Shown piece after piece: positions 1-15,000 of a stretch of 64,000 bases of DNA. Position numbers and translations under genes: made by a program. The notes below the pieces were generated by a model, which was given only the letters and a program-made list of their open reading frames with translations, did no database searches and was not told the origin of the DNA. The DNA comes from Ciona savignyi (lineage: Eukaryota; Chordata; Ascidiacea; Phlebobranchia; Cionidae). The stretch is from the NCBI GenBank assembly GCA_000149265.1, contig CH003416.1, positions 1,510,770-1,574,769 on the forward strand, written 5' to 3'. The first letter of the stretch is position 1. Each line of letters opens with the position of its first letter.

Positions 1-3000
1 GGAAGGATTTTGTCACTTTAAAGAAGGCGGCTCAAGCTGCTGGATATTCAGGTTTGTTGTTTGCACTGTTGTTATGTTGTTATGCTCTCTTGTTGGTTAT
101 TTGTGGCTATTTTTGATGTTGTGTGTGTGTAATTTTGCTGCGATTTGTGTATTTTTTGCTGTTCGCGATGTGGGTATTTTTACTGATCTTTGTGTATGTT
201 TATTTGTGGGTATTTTTGATGTTGTGTGTGTGTATTTTAATTTGTTTTTTCTAAAGCATGTCTTTTTTCTAATCGATGTTTCGGTTTTTGTTGGTATGTG
301 TGTGAATATTTTTATACATTTTTGTTGCTATTGGTGAATTTAGTTGTATTCGCTCAGCGTTGCTGTTAAACCCAACTCTTTCATTCAGTGCTGTATATAG
401 AATATCATAACGTAACTCAAATTATAGTGAAATACATCAGCGCTGTGATTACTATAAGTGGCGCTTAATTTCCAGGAACTTTTATTATATCAATACATTT
501 GCTTAAAATCAATGTGGTTTAAAAATGTGGCGATTGAAGTTAATTGAAATGTACAAATTTAACAATACTCCTTTTTATCATGGTTTATTTACCTCTTTGT
601 TGCTCTTACTTTTAACTTTTTAACATTTCTTTTTCTTTTTTGATACCTTTAAATTTCCAGGTTCTAAATCAAATAGCAAGCTTTTGGAAAGTTGCCTTGT
701 GTTTCGACTTACCGATATTGAAATTACACAGGTAATTTAATACATAATCAATCTGGCTTTTATTTAATGTGCATTGTTGATTATTTATAATGTATTTAAT
801 TTCGTAGCTGATATTTTTGACGTATATGGTTTTGATGCCATACCACGATTTTGATCAATATAGCTCTTGTAAACTCAGTAGACAGAAAGGAATATCAATG
901 TCTTTTATCTATAAAATAACAATCAGTGGCCCAAGCGATTTTGTTTTGGATTTAAAACTAAATGTTCTATTTTTTACTTTACACTTCGTACTAAATTTTT
1001 ACCGCAATGTAACACATTTTTATTTTGACCACTGCATTTTTCTACTTTCACTATTTCTTTCTTTGAATTTTTTATCATTTGCCGAAAAGAAATTAAACCG
1101 ATAACCGATAATATCAATCATAAATCAAAGAAAATAACCATGATGTGTAAGATACTTGATATAATAATTTCACCATACTTGAAAAGATACTTGAATATAA
1201 TAATTTCACCAAACAATCAATCTAGGTTACCTCATCGAATGACAAAGAACGGTGCGACGCAAAAATCGTGTCTTCTCAGCGGAAGGAACTTCTGTTACCG
1301 GATGACATGCCGCTGGCGTTTATCAGCATCACAGATTACTACTACCCTGATGGACGGGACTATCCAGGTATTGGCTATAGAAATTGAAGAAACATCATGC
1401 ACAGTGTGTGCATATTTTAGCAACATCTTCTGGTAATTTCGTTCTTATTCCATTAACGGCAGTTGTATGTTACTGTACCATTAACTATAGTTGTTAATTT
1501 TTCCTTTTGTAATTGAAAAGTGGGATGGCGGCATGATATTACTGCTGTGCAATCAATTTCAAATAAAGCAGTAATTAGTCGAATAAGCATCTTTATAAAG
1601 TCAAGCTATGATTTTGCTACTACCAGATTGTCCTGCCACTATTTAAATGCCAAAGAGGCTGCTTAATGAGAAAAAAAATGTGTAATATATTTGTATGATA
1701 CCACCCTATATTTTTATGCAGGGGTGACATGAAACCTTTGCCACCCTGGTAATCAATGTGTTTGCTTTAAAAAAAAACTTGCAGTTTAGAGAAAAGCAAC
1801 TTATCTACACATTTTATTATAATCATAATTGCTGTAATAAGAAATATGGTGTGAATTTTGTGCTTTTGTGACCTCCTAACGCACCGCAATAGTTTTTAAC
1901 ATCACTCTAACAAAGTCACATAGCTTGTGCATTTGGAAGTTTCAAAATTCCAAATAAAAACATTTTGTATTGATTGTATTGATTTCTAACTAATGAAACA
2001 TTTGTTTTAAAAGCTTTTCAACTGCTATTATCCACATGTACAAAATTGCTAAGCAGTTAACGATTATTCTAATGTTAATCTCAATTCACCTTATTTTCTA
2101 GTTCTAAAAAAATGTACACCATGTTCAATATACAAAATTTAAACAAGTTTATTTGGTAATGTTAGTCATAAGTGCTACCTTTTTTCAATATGCAGCTTTT
2201 ACTACAATTTAATTCTGATCGGCAAAAAACTTTTTTCATTTCAGCCATAGAAAAAAATGAGTTATTTTTACAAAATAAATATTGTGTACCTCTCATAACA
2301 ATAAGCTTAATTAAGTGAAAAACTGCATTTCAAATTTGTTTACATTTTAATGCATTTTTGATACGTATTAAAACAAGATTATTGTGCGCAAAGCGAATCC
2401 TAAGCTGCCAAACAATATTCTACATATGCAGCAAGATTTTACCCCACCTCACCCCAACCCCACCCATTCATCCCCATCTCACCCCACCCATCCCAGCCCC
2501 TGACCCAACCAGTCCCACCTCACCCCAACCCCACCCTACCCAGCCCACCTCACCCCAACCCCACCCTACCCAGCCCACCTCACCCCAACCCCACCCAGCC
2601 CCACCTCACCAGAACCCCACCTCACCCGAACCCCACCTCACCCAAACCCCATCTAGCTCCACCGTCACCATAACACCCCACCTCACCCCAACCCCGCCCT
2701 ACCCAGCCCACCTTACCTCAACCCCTTCTATCCTAGCCCACCTCACCCCAACCCCTTCCAGCCCAGCCCACCTCACCCCAACCCCACCCTACTCAGCCCA
2801 CCTCACCCCAACCCCACCCTACCCAGCCCACCTTACCTCAACCCCTTCTATCCCAGCCCACCTCACCCCAACCCCACCCTACCCAGCCCACCTTACCTGA
2901 ACCCCTTCTATCCCAGCCCACCTCTCCCCAACCACACCCTACACAGCCCACCTCACCCCAACCCCACCCAGCCCCACCTCACCAGAACCCCACCTCACCC

Positions 3001-6000
3001 CAACCCCGCCCTACCCAGCCCACCTTACCTCAACCCCTTCTATCCCAGCCCACCTCACCCCAACCCCACCCAGCCCCACCTCACCAGAACCCCACCTCAC
3101 CCCAACCCCACCCTACCCAGCCCACCTTACCTCAACCCCTTCTATCCCAGCCCACCTTACCTCAACCCCTTCTATCCCAGCCCACCTCACCCCCACCCTA
3201 CCCAGCCCCTCTCACCCCCACCCCACCCAGCCCCACCTCACCAGAACCCCACCTCACCCCAACCCCACCCATCCCAGCCCCCCACAGCAACATATTCATC
3301 CGCGTGAACGCTCCCCGTCTTCGTCTGCACTGGCCCTCCCTCTTGTGGTGCAACCAACTGGCGCTCTCCACAATCCGATCAGTGCATAAGATGCTGGCGG
3401 ACCTCGGGATCGAAGTCACATCATCGGATCCGAAGGATGAGGATCATTCGGATATCAGGATCGAAACCCTGATGCCGAAGGTAAGAGGATGTAGTTGATT
3501 GTTTGTTGGAGTACTTTTGGTACAGATAACTTTCTTGTCTACCCATTAACCTGGTGGATTAGTGCGTTTCACCTGAAGGGTTGCAGCAACGAAACTGGTC
3601 GCTAGCTAGTAGGTTGTATTTTTGGTCAAGGCACTAAATGGACATTGCCCGAACCCAGTGGAATGATGGGTTATACTAAATTGAAGGAATGTCTAAGTTA
3701 TACACAACACACTACAATAGCTCCAGTAGCGGTGAGACCAAGGTAATCTGAAGATTGCCTGTGTTTTAAATGCCCGATGCATTTTCTTATACACAAGGGA
3801 TAAAACATGAATATACTATCCTCTCTTGCTTGTTTTCTGCGAAATACTAACAGATGTCGTTGGCCCACATACCATTGTCGAGAATGAAGTGTCAACAGTT
3901 TCATTGTCGAGCTATTTTAGTCTCGCTTTGTGTTTATTATTGTTACAATTTTTAGCACTTATTTTAAAATAAATTGTAGCACATACAGTATTTAAGTATC
4001 AGGCACAGAAATTCTACAATAAATAAAAACGTAGCATATAAACAAGGTTAAATAACCAATTACGAGCGTAAAACAATAAAATACTGTTGTGTAATTTTTC
4101 ATCATTGAGAACTTATTCTTCAAGTAATTTCAGGGACTAAGTTAAATTTGTTATAATGTTTATGAGCTTAGATGTGGAATGGGGTATGAATTAAAGATAT
4201 TTCTATCATTTGTATTGCATTTTCAGATTAAAATTTAATTTGTGTATTTAATGGTTTTATATTATGAGCAAAGACTCATATTATAATTTAAATAAAAATA
4301 AATGCGACTTAGTTTTATCGTGCCTGGTGTAAAACAGGGTTTGAATTAAGAAAACTTGTTAAAAGGAATTTAAATGCGTTAGTTTCAGGCATATTTCTAA
4401 TATGTTCATGTTAAAACTAAATTTTGTATTATCATCAAAGATATAAGTAATTAATAAATTAAGTAATTTAACAATCAATCATCGTCACTATTAATTGATT
4501 TGCAAAAACCACGCTTGTTGGGGAATTTTTATCGTGTACCGGTGTTCGATTACGCAATGAAGCGACACTTAAGATCATGTGTTCTCTGGCGTTGTGGTCA
4601 TCCGCACTTGTGCGACACACTTTAGTAATAAACAAGAAGAGTTTTTATGCCTTTTTCATTATGACTTGAGCTGTTGTTTTATATCCTACCCTAATCACCA
4701 ATTTTATATTTAAATTCAGATTCGAATCGTGTTTAAATAGGTAAATAAGTAATAAACAAGAAGAAGTTTGAAAACTAGTTCAGATTGGTGTATGGAAATA
4801 AAATTTGAATTAAGAAATATCATTATCATAAGCTTGATATTTATATAGCGAATCAGAACAGATGTTACTGGCAAGTCACGATTCGCTATATAAATATCAA
4901 GCTTATGGTAATGATATTTCTTACTCAAAATTTTATTTTAATATACACCAATCTGAACATGATTTCAGATTTCTTCTTGTTTATTACTTGTTTACCTATT
5001 TAAATACGATTCGGATCAGAATTTAAATATAAAATTGGTGATTGGGACAGGATATAACAAACAGCTAAAGTTATAATTAAAAAAGTATAAAAACTCGAAT
5101 GCAAAAAGTCCAATATGAAACTAATGGCAACACAACCTTTCTGGTTAATCAAAGTTAAGGGAAATAGTGAAATACTTAATTGAATTTGGAACTGATTGAA
5201 TTGTTGGGATGGAAATAATTAAGGTTCAACACTAATAATTTCAATGAACTGTTGGTTTTTTTAAAGTTGTTGTGTACTGTATTATGCAAAACAATATTTT
5301 AAAATGCTTTTAAGCCATTTTATCAATTAATAGGTTGTTTTGTTGGACTGTTTTAATGTAATTTTTAAATTACCCTCATTAGCAGTTAAAGCTATAGCTA
5401 TATAATACATAGAGATCCAATCCATATACACAGTGGTTAACTACTAACCGATACACAACCCTCGTACCACCCCTCGAGTTAAATATATTGTATTCAGATC
5501 TTCATTCCATCGTACAAGACAACAGAGGATCCCAATTCTCCACTTGGCCTCGAAATACAAGTCTCCCAAGCAGCAAGTACGTAAACCGTAGTATTTATGA
5601 ATTCCTCATCACCGCAGTGTTGTCAGTCACAATTGGTGTTATGCTAAATAAATGGTTGGTTTTATGTCATTATTTTGCTGAAAAAAAGTGTCAGCGAATC
5701 AATGCTATTTCGCACAAATCAACATCAATTAAAACAGTCCTTACCCCACATAAGTAAAAAGGATTATCTCGCATTTTTCCACAAATATTTTTTTCATCGC
5801 CGCAGTTTTTACTATAAGTTTTCTGCTTTGCTTTCTTACAGCTCCTTTTGGATAATTTATAGACTATTAAGAAATCGTGAATTTTAAATAACAATTCATT
5901 ATAATTTTTTTACTCTTTATTTTTAGGGTCATGGGTGTGGTGTGTTGTGTAGCACTGCTTTAATACTACTAATATTTTCCAACATCGGTTTTTGTTAGAT

Positions 6001-9000
6001 TTAACCATATTAATACAGTAAACTACTTTTTAAAAATAATCGCCTTTATTTTGAGCAGACAAGTTTTTCCATTTAATTACCTTTTACTCACATCCCTAAC
6101 TCGTAATTTACATTCTCTGCAACAACAACAATACCTGCCCGGCCTTCCAATGACATATTTTCCACCCCCAGTCACCAACTGCAGACATGGGGAGAATTGC
6201 TCACGATCCGATTTAGCGCAACTCCTACAATCGATCAAAGATTCTTTTATATACAAGTAAGTTTATAGTGGACTGATAACTTTTGTATGACATGACAGTA
6301 CAAACAAAACTAATCCAAACTAGCATTTTTGTTTGAATTTTATAAGTAAAACTTTTGTTTTGGTTGTATTTTTACAGTATTTAAAGTATAGTACCGGTAT
6401 ACTAAATAGCAAATACAGTTTTCGTGATTATATTGTTTAGAATAGTTTTCCCATGGGTATTTAATACAAAAGTGAATAAAAGTTGACTAATAATTTTTTT
6501 GTAATTTTATGTGTATTTTTGTGCATATAAAACACTTCTTAATCTAGACAACATGCAACATACAATACTAGTATATAAATATTTACTTAAATTCATTAGT
6601 TGATCATGATTATTATATCAATCTCCACATTTCATTATTTCCTTATATTTGTTAGTGTCAAGCTAAGCGCACTCACTCTGTTAGCCATTAATAGACTCCT
6701 AACCATTGCTAATAAACTTTGGGAAGTTTTCGCAAAACCTTATTTTATGAAGTACCCCACCACATCGCAACCAATAAATCCCGTCATTCCAGCAACTCAG
6801 CATCATTCCCATGCGAGCCAGGTTATGACTTGGATTGCATACACCATGTATTAGAAAGTCATGCAATGCACAGAGACTTGCCAATTAACGTGGCTCTACA
6901 GTCCAATAGCCCCAAGCTAACAGGTGTGTATCGTTAAATGTGGTTATGGTGTAATTATTATTATTACAGCCCTGCAAATTTGAATGTTTTATTGTGTTTT
7001 AGAAAGAGCTGTTATGTTTTACAATTAAATTGGTGAACTATTTAATACATGTAGAAGCATAATTTCTACCGTAGCCTGAGTAAAAACCCGCGATTATCAA
7101 TACTTTTATGGTGGATAACAAAACACAATGGGTGTATTTAATTAGGACAATTATATTGTTTTACTTCCCATTCCACTAGGCTCTGTCAATTTGTACTAAA
7201 TGACTTGCCCAAGGATGTGTTCTGGCATATACAATAACTCCATCATGTTCATTTCGGGTTATACTCTCCACAGGTTCGACATTGAAACAAAAAGCGTACA
7301 CCGATGTGTGGATGGTTTGGTTGCGGCAGGTTTGGGTTGACTTTGTGATTCAAACCGACCAAGCCTCAACTCAGACTTCCACTCTCCCATTCGTCGATTC
7401 CCTTCCAATCACGTTATGGATCGCAAAAACTGAGGAATATTTCTCCGACACAAGTTCGGTCGTGTCGTCAATATCAGACGGCGAACTAAAGCATTCCCAG
7501 TCCACCCCAACATTAGAAAGCATTCCAATGTATACGAAACCCCACCCCGTGTCCAGCCCCGCATCCCCCCTACATGGCTCCTCTGTCAAACTGAAAGAAA
7601 ATTTGAACCGAAACGACAAAGAACGTCCGCAGAGGAACAAAAGACTCCTGGATTTTTACAGAAGTTCGTTGTCAGGTTAATTTCATTTTAATTTATATCA
7701 CATCCCATAAACTAATTAAAATAAAATAAAATTAGTGTTAATACACAGAAAATATGAAATAAAATAAGTAAAATTAGTGTTAATACACAGAAAATTCTAA
7801 TGTACCATATTTTTATAAGAAAAATCATATTTTATAGATTGTGCCCAGTTCTGTTTAATCCAATTGCCGCTAAGAATTTAAAATATAATTGAGTTGTTAA
7901 CCCCCTGGTTGTCTTCTTAACTCAATTTGGATGGATAATATGAATTTAATATTATATAGATGATTGTGACTTAATCTTCGTTGAATAATAAAGAAGAAAC
8001 TTTATGTATTTTGAGGCACAAACTCAATAATTTGCGCGCATGCATTCTGATTTTTGTAACATATTTCCCAAAAAAATATATTTCAATGTACATTAATTTT
8101 ATTTACTTGTCAAGGTTGATTAAAACAGTCGATCTGAATGTATAATATACTGTACTTTTGGTTAATCCGTATATTGTAACATGTCAGACCATCTGCTGAA
8201 TATTGGGCATGAGATCACTCAATTTATTTGATTTTGTCCTTGGTTAATGAATTTGGTGGATATTTCAGAACCTAGTGGTGTCTAAATGGTTAAAGAGTCT
8301 AATTCATATACCAAATTCTACTTAAAAGCGGTCTTAGTAATGAGCCCTTGAAACTTGCCCTAATAAAAAAACTCGGTGGATAAATTGCTTTTAAAAAAAA
8401 CTTACAGAATATCTCCTTTTCCTTCTCATACAATACACTGGATTAAAACCCATTGTGGATAATAGGTAATTTTTCGTTCAACTGCATTGTTATAACACCC
8501 TTGTATTGTCCCACATAGACACAAACTTAACCTGAAGCCAAACAATATGATTTACAAAAAGCCTAATTTTTACAGAAAGTCCCACCAAAAGCAAAGTAGA
8601 AGAGCTGAAACCATTACATGGGGCAGCTGGTACTTATGTGATGCTGCACAGTGACAAGGTACATCATATTCACCTTGCATTGTTTTCTTTTTGTTCATAC
8701 CTAGTTAATATAACTTGTGCTTATTTTGCCCAAGATGCCATTTTAATAGTGGCTTCTTAGTGTTACTTGCTGTAATTTGTTCTGCAGCCTACAATTGATC
8801 AGGTGTATTTATTACCAGATTTACAAAAAAACATAACATGTTGCTGTATCTATATATTAATATATATATATATATATTTTATATATATATGAAATATGTT
8901 TTTTACAATGCTTATTCACTATGTTATTGTTGAACCTTTAAATTGGTTTACCCCCTCTGTTCCATCACATACAGTAAGTATTTGAGAGCATCAGCCCTTA

Positions 9001-12000
9001 AATTTGAAGTTTGTTGAATGTTCCACTCTTTGTGGACAAAACGCCGGGAGAATTTTCATATAAGATATTGGCGGATGTTTTACTTTAACCAAATAAATCT
9101 CTGGGGCAGGACACTTTGTGGACATTGCCTGGACCCAGGGCAATAATGGCTTAAAGTAAAACATCTGCCAATATCTAATATAAGAATGCCCCCTACGTTT
9201 TTGTTATCAAATTTTGGCGAATAAGATATTCCATACCATACCATTCCCTAAGTTTAAAATCTGTGTATTTCTCTGCTTCACTAGAATATATTCCCCAGCC
9301 TGTTCGACTGATGTTGGATCACTATCAGTTCATATTCTTGATGAGGTTGGCTGAATCGTTTGAAGGTATTGGCAAGCAGGTGTCAAGTGACACGGTGTCA
9401 ATATTGTCCGATCAATCCTCCCTCTGTGGAGACGGCTCAAGGCAAGTTTTAAACTAACCTTGATGGCTATGTTTTCATCGTCTTGCATTCTTGGTAGGGG
9501 TACAAAATAAATGGAATGAGTATCTTTAATTAAGTCATTTTTTTGGATGCTTTAGTTATATTGGCCAAATGTGTGTTACGTGTTCTTTAGAGGCGTTTAT
9601 GAAAATGAAATTTTATATTGCAATGCAATTTGTTTAAGAAATAATTATTTGGTATTCTGTGTTTTAACTCTTTCCCTCCCAACTCGCCATATATCGCGAG
9701 TTGGTGGTAAAACATGGCATCCCGACTGTACATAAATGGGTGCAAATCTAAAAAACGATTTCTCCGCAATGCGTAATGGTAGAGACCTCAGCTATGGCTC
9801 ATTCGATCAAGGAAACCCTATATTTTATTCTCTGTGATTATCGTGGAGAAATATTAAAAATGCGAGGAGTGATAGCCTTTCTTTTTCAAGGCTTCGCCTC
9901 TTATTTCTATCGATTTTACACGAATTTACACGTGACTAACTCAGCCAATAGGAGTCGTGTTAACTTGCAGAGAAGCTCTTTTTGTCAAGCAAGTCTTTCT
10001 TTACATTCTCTGTGAATTTCGTGCCGTTGAGATAAAAAGGAGAGCGTTGGTGACGTTTTCGCAGCAGGCGGTTATGCTTCGTGTTCCCCAAAGCATGAAT
10101 CCAGCTGGGCCTGCTGAGCGCACGATAAAGAAAAAGGCGGCGAGACTAGCTAGTTCGGTGTGCCCTGCTTTGAAGAATATTGGATATAGTATTTGCGTTT
10201 GTTTGGTTTTGTATGCCCTTTTTACACTTCCTTCACTGTTCTTTTTTATACTTTTTACTATTTTAGTTCTACAAAACTAAAAACTTCAATGCGTTTTGGT
10301 TCAAGTTTTCATAATATAGTCAGAAAAAAGGGAAATTTCAATTACAAATAGTAAAAAAACTACTGAAGATAGAAATACAGTTCGAATTTTCCTGAGTACA
10401 AAAACTATTAGACAATCTACATTCCAATTTTCATCTCATTTGGGCATTCCAATAATAAGTGAGTATTTCGTTTGTCAGTGCACCTCAAATTTTTCAAAGT
10501 CGAGCAGAATTTTCTTTGCATAAAAAGTGGTGTTCACTAAAGTTTACATAATATATTCTTTATTAGAGGTAGATTTTAGATGTGCAGCTTGTTTAAAAGA
10601 GGGATAAATTATCTTTCCAACCATACTAAATATTAAATCATAGCATAAACTTTAGAAAAACTGTGCTAATTTGAAAATGACTAAAAATTATAAAAAACAC
10701 TGCGGGACAGCATGTTTGAATTAATGCATTTGGCCGGGAGTGAAAGAGTTAATCTTCTGAAAATTATTTTTAATATTCTGTTTTGAATAAACCTACTAAA
10801 CCTACACCATAAGATTGATTAAATTCGCCTTTTAACAGACTGTTAGATCATATTTTTTAAACACCTGTTAAATCCAGGTTTTAAACCGACCTGTTAATCC
10901 AGGTTTTAAAATGACTTGTTAATCCAGCTTAAATCCTTTCATTTTCAGTTCCAATTTATCACACGAAGATGAAACCAGCGAAACGACTGCGGTGAGACTA
11001 ATTTTGCCATCAGCCGAAATTAGTCTGGTCTTGAGAGCTGCTCCGGAAGAGCCAACACCAAAGAATCAAGAGGATCCCACATCCACCATGTCCTCCCCAG
11101 AAGATAAAACTCTTCCTGCAAAGAACGTCGTGGATGGCTCCACCTCCATATATGATGATCACCAGTCCAGTGACACCGGCAGTCAAGGTGGTGATACTTC
11201 TATTTTTTTATTTTTCAATTTGTACTAACACAAAGGCTGGCCCATTCTGAGCCATATTGGTAAACATTTTTATGTAGCACATTGCTTAAATGGTTTACTA
11301 ATACTGCAATCCAGGAATACGGGCAATTTTCTTCCATTTTCACCAATTTTTCTTTAAAAAAACAAGGTATATGCTTAAGGGAATTTACTGATGATGACCC
11401 TGGTGGTGTAATGTATTTTTTAATTAAAAAAATTATTTTAAATACTAGAATGACAGGCAGTTGAGTAACCTTTAAGGCAACTTTTCTGCTTCCGCTGTGT
11501 TACCCTGGACCACTTTCCCTGGGAAAAAAATGTGTGCAACAATGCCGGTATTTCTGTTCCAGATACTCCATCAACTGTTGAGCCCCCTATAAACTTCCCC
11601 AACCCCCCAACAACTTTGCCCCAATCACCCGTCACCTCACCCCGCTCGGCTACCCCAGCCCCATCTGAATGCAGCTCCGACACAGTAAGCATACTGGGTG
11701 GAGATGACGCCTTCAACCCCAGCATTCGAACGACCCCAACATGCCCCGTGGACATCGCAAACACCCCGTTGGGAGGGGGCAATGATCAAGCAGCAATTCC
11801 TTCACCACAAACAGGTGACTGCAGAAAACTGGTGACTTTAAACTGAATGTCAGACTCCATCAATAGTTTTTTTGGGCAAATCTTTGTTGTAGTTTAAAAT
11901 TTATTGATTTTTTATTATTTTTATTTATATGTATAACTGGAAGCTGTTCATAGGCTTTTCAGGTACATACAGATACCCAATGAATCACAATACGTTAAAA

Positions 12001-15000
12001 AATCAGGATTAATCACTGTTATTAATTTAAACAATTATAAAAAAAATGTTCATTGCCAGATTGCCTTATTGCGTAAACATTTTTCCATAATCGTTTAAAT
12101 TAGTCAGTAACTGTAACAATTTTGATTAGTTTGACGACAAGGCCAGTTTGCCTCATTACGTATTGTCATTGACTACCTGAATGTGCCTGGAAAGCCTATA
12201 AATAGCTTTAAAATATTTGAATACATCTTGGTATTAAGATATAAAATTATTAAAAATAAAATTTAAACTACATTAAAGATTTGCACCAAAAAATGTATCG
12301 ATACATATACCCCGAGCATAGTCAAATTTTGACCAATCTTCTTTTTTAATGATAAATATCAAATATCTGTGCTTAAACACTAAACGCTATTTTAGCTTAA
12401 TAATGTCCAATAAACAACACAAGTTTAACTATCCTGTACGCAGCTCGGAAACGCGCAAACACTACCACTGATTTATCGGTTGCTGTGAGGTTACGAGCCG
12501 AGAGTCGGTTAAAATCCCGATTGAATGTGGTGTCATCACCCAGCAGTATATCGTCCGCTGCCTCCTATGAGAATATTTCAATCAGGTGAGTTTGACAGGT
12601 GAACTCGGTGGTAAACACTGATAAGCTTAAGATCTAATAAGAAAAGCAACAGCGGTAACAACACTACTGGCATAACGCAATCCGCCTGTATTTGAACATT
12701 GATTAAACCCTGTGGAATAAATGGGTTAAAAGTAAAAATATTGTTGATAGCATATCCTGAAATATATGTTCTATTATTTAGTAAAAAATACGTGCCTTTA
12801 GCACGACAATTAGTTTGGTTTAGCATGAATAAACTCGTGAAAAGCACTTAAATACTACAACGTCGGTGGGCCTATTGCATGTCAGGCTATTACAGTATAC
12901 TTAGATAAAATATAAACTTTGTAAATTCTAATACTTTGCTTGTTTAGATCCGCAGTTGTTAGTTCCAGTGGGTATGAGAGCGGTTCCATGGATTCAGTCC
13001 AGAATCCACCAGTTCAAACCGGTTTCGATGATGACCTCACTTCCCTTGATTCAAGCTGCGACGGTGACCAACAATTCGTATTTATTGACGTCGAGGGAAA
13101 TCCCCTAAACGAAAGAACCCCACTACTGGTAGAGGAGCCAGCAGAAGGGTGAGTAGAAATAGCTCACTGTCAATTAGAGGTGCAACTTGAGGGTGTTATA
13201 TATATAAGCAATAAAGGTGTAACCCTGAGTACCGGATCTGCTATCTTTTTACATCATAATAACAATATCCAAATTGTAACTTCAACCCCTTTTTATTTTT
13301 AGAAAAAAACAGTTCTACTCATTTATGATCATCCTTTTTCATTTCATTTGATTTTTTAATTGAGTGGTTTTCTACTTTTTTATCTTGGCCAGACATATTT
13401 ATTCTGTGTAGATTTTAAATGCTGATCACTTAAAGTTTTAAAAGTTTCTGAAATGAATTCATGATATTCAACTAGTGTGCTTCATACTTTTCTTGTTCGT
13501 TTCCCCTTGGTACCTAACTACGTCTAGTGGGGTTTTCCTCAATATGATTTTCCTGCAAACTTGTTTTTGTTGGACATCGTGATGAAAAAATGGATTTTGA
13601 CTAAATTAGATTTCTTCTTAAAAAACAAAATCTTGTTTTTAAAAAAATGGCCTTTGACTCTGGTAGCTTTCATTTAATTCTAAAATTGTAAACACTGTTA
13701 TTAAAAAAACGCTTCCATATTTCGCAGTGTTCCCAAAACTGAATCCACTGTTCCACCACTCATGATGGAATCCCAAGACACCATGGTTGATAACAGAAGC
13801 GATATATCACAAGACACTGTGCCTTTTTGTGAGAAACCCGAACCAGTCGTAAATATGGTGGGTGGAGTTTATTTGCCTTTTATTGGTGATGATGTTTATC
13901 TATTACTGTATTTTTTAATATTAAACTAAACTTTAACAGTATGAAATTGCTCCGGCTTGCTAACTGTGTAGTAGTCTAATGCTTTAATAATTAATACCAA
14001 GACTTTTTTACCAAAAACTACCTTGCTCCAGTTTTACATGGTTTATCAAAAATGTAGTACTGCTTATCAACCACAGGTGGACTGTATGTCAAAGAATACT
14101 TACCTTATTCAGAAATCTTTATAAATATAGGTTGTTTTAAATAAAATCTTCAGTCAATGTATTTTACATTCCAGTAAGGATGGTGTATTTCATACATTGT
14201 ATGCATATTTCATAACTATATAGTAGTTTAGGGTGTAAAAGTTTGCAGTGTGCTTATTTCATATTTAAATGGTAGTTTGGTGTGTAAAGCACGTACATTA
14301 TATCCGTATTTCATAACTAGATGGTAGATTATTGTGTAAAGCTCATGCTGTCATGTGGTCCCAGGTATCGGTGTTAAAGATAGTGGCGAGTGGTGGGGTT
14401 GAGTTGAACGTGGATTCCGGGGGTGAAAACACAGCGTTACGGATCGCCGCTCATGCGTTACGACTCCAGGAGCTCGGAAACATGAGTCTGCAGAACGCAG
14501 CTTCGAAATTCGCTTCTCCAGGTATGAAATAAACAGCTTAATCATTGAAATCTAGCAGTTCAGTTTTTTTTTTTACAAAAAAACAAATTTTGGCAGACTA
14601 ATTTATATTATAAAACTGAAATTTTGTTTTTAAACAAAATAAGCAGATTGATTAATACTAGAAAAGTCAAGCGCAAAATTTTCATTATTTGAGTTCAACT
14701 TTTTTACACCAATAAAACCAACTGTCCCCCAGATACGAAACCCTCACCCCCGACCAGCCGCCCCATCCTCCCATGCTTACGGATGCGGTTGGATAGCGGT
14801 CCAGCAGCATCCAGGTTCTCGGAGGCAGCAGTATCAGCTGGAATCCTCCGGATCAATGCACAGGATTTCAAAGAAACAGTGTTATCCTCGACACTGGAAA
14901 ATATCGGTGAGTTTCGATGACCCTTTATAACTTCCTGTTTAAAAGTACAGTCCACCTTTTTTTTAAAAATATGGCAGTCTTATTACCGCCAGGTGTTGGC

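Noticed and set aside
74-337. 87-codon hydrophobic frame at the left edge
   Set aside because: Low-complexity T/G-rich intron sequence after the donor at 52; reads as Phe/Val/Cys only.
2358-2900. 180-codon Pro/Thr/His-rich open frame
   Set aside because: It is the translation of the C-rich minisatellite and is not in the frame of the exon that follows.
7371-7640. 89-codon minus-strand frame
   Set aside because: Shadow of BLTP3 exon 7274-7675.
9776-10280. Two overlapping plus-strand frames of 79 and 107 codons
   Set aside because: Lie inside the TTAA element at 9664-10752 and have no recognisable domain; the C-terminal hydrophobic run is low complexity.
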